From: Pelethousia sp034933245
Lineage (GTDB): Bacteria; Bacillota; Clostridia; Christensenellales; CAG-138
Direction: 5' to 3'
DNA length: 64,000 nt
Assembly: GCA_034933245.1 (NCBI GenBank)
Contig: JAYFNX010000014.1
Coordinates: 84,045-148,044, forward strand
In this document: one piece after another, positions 60,892 to 64,000 of the stretch
Layout of the letters: the number at the start of each line of letters is the position of its first letter
Numbering within the stretch: position 1 is the stretch's first letter
Notes under the pieces: generated by a model
What the model saw: the letters and a program-made list of their open reading frames with translations, nothing else
Told to the model about the DNA's origin: nothing
Databases searched by the model: none
Translations under genes and position numbers: made by a program

Positions 60892-60967
60892 GCGCTTGTA
60901 GCTCAGTGGATAGAGTGCCCGGCTACGAACCGGTAGGTCGCAGGTTCGAATCCTGCCAGGCGCGCCA
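60892..60967 (+). tRNA. tRNA-Arg (anticodon ACG)
   Basis: 76 bases with encoded CCA. Acceptor GCGCTTG/CAGGCGC, D-arm GCTCAGTGGATAGAGT, anticodon loop CTACGAA (ACG, read as ICG), T-arm CAGGTTCGAATCCTG. Confidence 0.95.
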
Positions 60968-60971
60968 AAAA

Positions 60972-61002
60972 AACAAAGCCTAAAATTAGGCTTTGTTTTT
61001 TT
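60972..61002 (+). terminator. Terminator after tRNA-Arg
   Basis: AACAAAGCCTAA pairs with TTAGGCTTTGTT (12 bp, 2-base loop), followed by TTTTT. Confidence 0.92.
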
Positions 61003-61821
61003 ATGCGTGATAAATCGCATCTTGGTGCTATTCCAAATAGGCGGCAATTTCTCCGCCTTCCAAGGCCGGCATCTTTGGAAACCAGTAATAGGATAAGCGG
61101 CGTAAAGGCACCCGACGGAAAATCATTCTTTCTCCGCCGGAATAAATAGAATTTTATCGGATTCTATTTTAATACAAATTTAATTTAAAAATTAAATTGT
61201 ATTATTCGACAAATTATTCTATCTATTTCCCATCTATTTTTTATAAAATTTGCAAGCGGCGGTTTTTATTGCAGCGTATTCGTTTTATGTTCTGTGGTTA
61301 TTTTCGTTGCACAAATTACAAAGCGAGCACGCATTGGAACGCAAAAAGTCGCGCTCCAAATTTTTTGTGAGGCAAGCTGCGAACCAATTATCGCATCCTA
61401 TTTCCCTTGCGGATTTGGTGTTTTTTAGCATATATTCGGATATTTCAGGAAGCGCGCAAACGTATTCTATGCGCCCTTTCAGACAGCGGTTTCCCTTCCC
61501 TCCTTATGAAACTCTTTTTGTTTAGCTAATTTAATAGTAGTAAATTAATTCGATTTCGGATATATGTAGCGGGTTATATTCCAATTTATTTATTTTATTT
61601 TTTTCTGTAAATATTATTTTTTATTCTACTAATTCAATAAAATACTGTCACCGAATTGGCTAATTCTCTCCAAGCGTGCAAATTTCCTTATTGCCACCCA
61701 AGTCACCCAACCATCTTTGCTTATTCCATAAAGCAGCCTGCCGCCATGGAATACGCGCCCCAGCGGATGCTTTCCCTCGGGTTCTCGTCAGCACTTTTGG
61801 TTGCTGCCCAAAAGATTTATC
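61003..61821. other. AT-rich region without a supported gene
   Basis: About 820 bases, much more AT-rich between 61150 and 61640 than its surroundings. A near-perfect inverted repeat (AATACAA...TTTAATTT with AAATTAAA...TTGTATT) lies at about 61170-61205. A 91-codon open frame at 61250 has no ribosome site and no recognisable domain. Possibly remains of inserted DNA. Confidence 0.4.
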
Positions 61822-62487
61822 CTAGCATGCAGGAAACAAAGGAAGTATCTGTTCCAGCGAGCGTACCTCGGTATAGGGCTGCTGGGCCGGGTTGCCCAAT
61901 TCTCCGCACCGGTTTATCCAGAGACGTTTCCAGCCCATCTGTGCGGCTGGGATCACGTCATAGAAGTAGCCTTGCGCTACATGGCAATGCTGTGCATTTT
62001 TCAAATCCAAGACGGACTCTGCCATTTCAAAAAAAGAAAGCTGCGGTTTGTAAGCCCTTACATCCTCGGCCAGTACCATCTGCTCAAAGGGACTGCCCAA
62101 TGCAGCGGCGTTGCCGGCCATGATAGTGTGACAGGAGTTGGACATCAATGCCAAACTGTAGCCGCGCTTCTTTAAAATCTGGAGGGTCCCCAACACTTCC
62201 GGGAAAGGCCGTAGGGCTTTTTGTGCTTCGATCATCCGCTCCCCATAGCGCGCCATGCAATGGGCGCCCAGCTGCATATCGCATCGCTCCAGTATGGCGG
62301 GAATCAGGGTATCCAGCCGTCTAAAAGGTTCGGCATACATCATACGCGCTTCGTTGCAGGCGAAAAGCGCCTGTATTTCGGTAGGATTCAGCCCATTTTC
62401 CTCTGCAATACGGCCAAGCTCTTCCTCGAAGGAGGCTGTATCGAGAAGGGTACCGTAACAATCAAAGGTAATTACCTTTTTTTTCAT
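61822..62487 (-). CDS. HAD-superfamily hydrolase (haloacid dehalogenase-like)
   Basis: 221 residues. Motif I TFDCYGTLLD (nucleophile Asp), motif II ALMSNS, motif III Lys in RAYKPQLSFF, and a motif IV region HVAQGYFYDVIPAAQMGW. This resembles type II haloacid dehalogenase-like phosphatases; motif I has Cys-Tyr in place of the DxD second Asp, a pattern of dehalogenases rather than of phosphatases. The ATG at 62487 gives the usual start; ribosome site weak. Substrate unknown. Divergent from the LysR gene. Confidence 0.85.
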   Translation of the reverse strand: MKKKVITFDCYGTLLDTASFEEELGRIAEENGLNPTEIQALFACNEARMMYAEPFRRLDTLIPAILERCDMQLGAHCMARYGERMIEAQKALRPFPEVLGTLQILKKRGYSLALMSNSCHTIMAGNAAALGSPFEQMVLAEDVRAYKPQLSFFEMAESVLDLKNAQHCHVAQGYFYDVIPAAQMGWKRLWINRCGELGNPAQQPYTEVRSLEQILPLFPAC

Positions 62488-62664
62488 TAATATAGGATAT
62501 CCTCTCATCTAATATTTTGGAATTTATTTCCTAATATTATCATAGCTTTAGGGACATCCATTTTCAATCGCGAAATTCGGCCTTCCTTGGCCTTTTGGGG
62601 CGTATTCAGGCTTTCGTTATTCTTGTAAAAGAATAAACACTCTTTAAGACCTTTCGCTATAATA

Positions 62665-62681
62665 ATAGATACTGTATCTAT
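62665..62681. promoter_or_regulatory. Candidate LysR operator
   Basis: ATAGATACTGTATCTAT, a 17-bp perfect dyad around a central T, of ATA-N11-TAT form, next to a TATAAT (62658-62663), in the divergent gap between the HAD and LysR genes. Confidence 0.6.
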
Positions 62682-62763
62682 AAAAAATATTTCGGAAAAG
62701 TACTTGTGTCGCTTATGCATTCATACCAGTTCTATGTTTTGGGTTTATATCGAGGAGGGCTAT

Positions 62764-63678
62764 ATGGAATTTAAAGAATTGGAATCCTTCGTTACCATCG
62801 CAAAAGTCAAAAGTTTTTCAAAGGCAGCCTCGCAACTGTTTTTAACGCAGCCCGCCCTGAGCAACCATATTTCCAAGCTGGAAAAGGAATTGGACATCAC
62901 CTTGTTCGAGCGCAACAATAAAAAGACGGAGCTTACCCCTGCGGGCCAGCAGTTCTACGTTTCCGCCATCGAAATTCTTAACCAGCGGGAACACGCGCTT
63001 CTCAACCTGGAAAAGTACCAGGGCAAAATCGAGGGATTGCTCCAAGTAGCCACCAGCAGCGTGCCGGGGCAATATGTGCTGCCGGATATTCTGACGGGCT
63101 TTCATCGAATTTATCCGGATGTTACCTATAACCTCCATTATCTCAGCTCGCAGGAAGTAACGGAGTATCTGGTCTCCGGCGATTTGGATTTTGGCTTTGT
63201 GAGCGCCAGCCCGGATAATCGCAATCTGCTTTACGAAAAGGTGCAGGACGATGAACTGGTGGTGATTGCCCCCAATATGCCGCCTTACACGGAAATGGAT
63301 AGCATCTCTTTCTCGCAGTTGCTGGATGAGCCGCTCCTCCTGCGCAAGGTTGGTTCCGGCACGCGCCAGGCGTTTGATATCGCCTATAAGGACCATGCTT
63401 ATCTGGGCAAATCGGCTAAAATTCTGGCCCACATGGACAACAACGAAATGGTGATGCTCTGCGTAAAAGCCGGTCTGGGCCTTTCCATCGTATCCTCCAT
63501 TTCTATTGAGGACAAAGTGAAAGCGGGCTTTTTGCGCGTACTGCCCTTGAAAAATTACATGTTTGAGCATGCCTTCTATTTTGTATACCCCAAAAAGCGA
63601 ACCCTCTCCCCCATGGTCGCCCGTTTTAAGGATTTTGTTCTCTCCCGAAAGAGCGCCCCTGATTCTCCAGAGCCATAA
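62764..63678 (+). CDS. LysR-family transcriptional regulator
   Basis: 304 residues. N-terminal HTH: FVTIAKVKSFSKAASQLFLTQPALSNHISKLEKELDITLFER in overlapping parts, followed by the periplasmic-binding-like effector domain (GLLQVATSSVPGQYVLPDIL; LLRKVGSGTRQAFD). It resembles CysB/CbbR-type regulators in general shape; the ligand is not known. The ATG at 62764 follows GAGGAGGGC. It precedes a carbamate kinase gene on the same strand, separated by a terminator, and may also act on the divergent HAD gene. Confidence 0.92.
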   Translation: MEFKELESFVTIAKVKSFSKAASQLFLTQPALSNHISKLEKELDITLFERNNKKTELTPAGQQFYVSAIEILNQREHALLNLEKYQGKIEGLLQVATSSVPGQYVLPDILTGFHRIYPDVTYNLHYLSSQEVTEYLVSGDLDFGFVSASPDNRNLLYEKVQDDELVVIAPNMPPYTEMDSISFSQLLDEPLLLRKVGSGTRQAFDIAYKDHAYLGKSAKILAHMDNNEMVMLCVKAGLGLSIVSSISIEDKVKAGFLRVLPLKNYMFEHAFYFVYPKKRTLSPMVARFKDFVLSRKSAPDSPEP

Positions 63679-63722
63679 GTGAAGTTTATTTACTCTTTAG
63701 ACGCATATCATTCCATTATATG

Positions 63723-63752
63723 AAACGCAAATCCGGATTATTTGCGTTTTTT
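63723..63752 (+). terminator. Terminator after LysR gene
   Basis: AAACGCAAAT pairs with ATTTGCGTTT around a CCGGATT-like loop, then TTTT. Confidence 0.85.
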
Positions 63753-63766
63753 ATTATGTCGTTCGA

Positions 63767-63796
63767 TTGACAGCGCCTAAAGGGTAGGGCTATAAT
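63767..63796 (+). promoter_or_regulatory. Promoter of the carbamate kinase gene
   Basis: TTGACA, 18-base spacer, TATAAT: consensus boxes, about 80 bases before the start codon. Confidence 0.88.
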
Positions 63797-63807
63797 TTGG
63801 TAGGCAG

Positions 63808-63817
63808 TTGTATACAA
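63808..63817. promoter_or_regulatory. TTGTATACAA palindrome at the transcription start
   Basis: A perfect 10-bp palindrome a few bases after the expected transcription start of the carbamate kinase gene. Sites of TTGT...ACAA form are typical of FCD-type GntR regulators. Confidence 0.5.
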
Positions 63818-63878
63818 TGCACAAATGTGGTGACTTCGTTATTTTATTTTATAATACATAAGCAAAGGAGACAAATTA

Positions 63879-64000
63879 GTGAAGAAACTGGTGATCGCGC
63901 TGGGCGGGAACGCGCTACAGGCGGCAGGGAAGCCGGCAACGGCACAAGCGCAGCTGGAGGTCGTGGAAGAAACGGCGAAGTATATAGCGGACATCATCGA
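63879..64000 (+). CDS. arcC: Carbamate kinase, N-terminal fragment
   Basis: The window ends after 40 codons. The start is GTG with AAAGGAGACAAA upstream, giving VKKLVIALGGNALQAAGKPA, the strongly conserved N-terminus of carbamate kinase (ALGGNALQ binds the phosphates), then LEVVEETAKYIADII. The enzyme makes ATP and carbamate-derived ammonia and CO2 from carbamoyl phosphate in arginine, agmatine, or allantoin/purine breakdown. Which pathway applies depends on the genes beyond the window. Confidence 0.93.
   Translation, partial: MKKLVIALGGNALQAAGKPATAQAQLEVVEETAKYIADII

Noticed and set aside
61250..61525. 91-codon open frame on the plus strand in the AT-rich region.
   Set aside because: No ribosome site, mixed composition, no domain; likely chance in AT-rich DNA.

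Overview
The window looks like a piece of chromosome from a spore-forming, anaerobic, fairly GC-rich member of the Clostridia. Three things point there: a GerA/GerC/GerB-type germination operon; an oxygen-defence set typical of strict anaerobes (superoxide reductase plus two thioredoxins and a thioredoxin reductase); and strong AGGAGG-type ribosome binding sites with sigma-A-like promoters. No rRNA or replication origin is present, so a finer placement is not possible from this window.

Layout, left half. 1-7.2 kb: end of a TrkH-type potassium channel subunit and a C39-like protein; a YtrA-type GntR regulator with an ABC exporter pair and a clear promoter-operator; an EamA transporter, a DUF2461 protein, a Pro/Thr/Ser-rich membrane-anchored protein and an MFS exporter. 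6.6-19.8 kb: a TetR regulator facing a complete citrate lyase operon (citD, citE, citF, citC and a fused citXG), then on the other strand an unusual fusion of an endonuclease Q-like nuclease to a UvrD-type helicase, then a TAXI-type TRAP transporter (binding lipoprotein, DUF1850 protein, fused permease) that could bring in a carboxylate. 19.9-26.2 kb: an RluA-family pseudouridine synthase, a hydroxyacid dehydrogenase/split transketolase operon with a long leader, and a DUF362/metallo-hydrolase pair.

Middle. 26.5-35.4 kb: secreted SH3b-repeat protein, APC permease, DUF1576 membrane protein, D-cysteine desulfhydrase-like enzyme, a YkfC-like NlpC/P60 enzyme, an AraC regulator, a C_GCAxxG_C_C protein and a second MBL hydrolase. 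35.4-43.6 kb: a NifX-like/DUF134 pair with paired palindromic operators, superoxide reductase, trxA/trx/trxB, the spore germination operon, and a Cys-rich DUF2325 protein under a 28-bp perfect palindrome.

Right part. 44-59.6 kb is an apparently more AT-rich block of two catabolic cassettes, all on the minus strand. The first is tctCBA (tripartite tricarboxylate transporter), a GntR regulator, an amidohydrolase and an opine dehydrogenase. The second is an RpiR regulator, isoaspartyl dipeptidase (iadA), a Nif3-like protein, a peptide ABC transporter (order B-C-D-F-A) and a creatininase-family amidase. Two transporter genes in the second cassette are frameshifted: oppA by a missing base after its signal/linker region, oppC by a 5-bp tandem duplication near its end. 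The block is followed by an IS3-type transposase remnant and two divergent tRNA genes (Ala-CGC, Arg-ACG), which resembles the edge of a genomic island. 61.8-64 kb holds a HAD hydrolase, a LysR regulator and the start of a carbamate kinase gene behind a strong promoter.

The best leads for something new are the nuclease-helicase fusion, the peptide-salvage cassette with its two frameshifts, and several clean operator palindromes whose owners can be guessed from the adjacent regulator.
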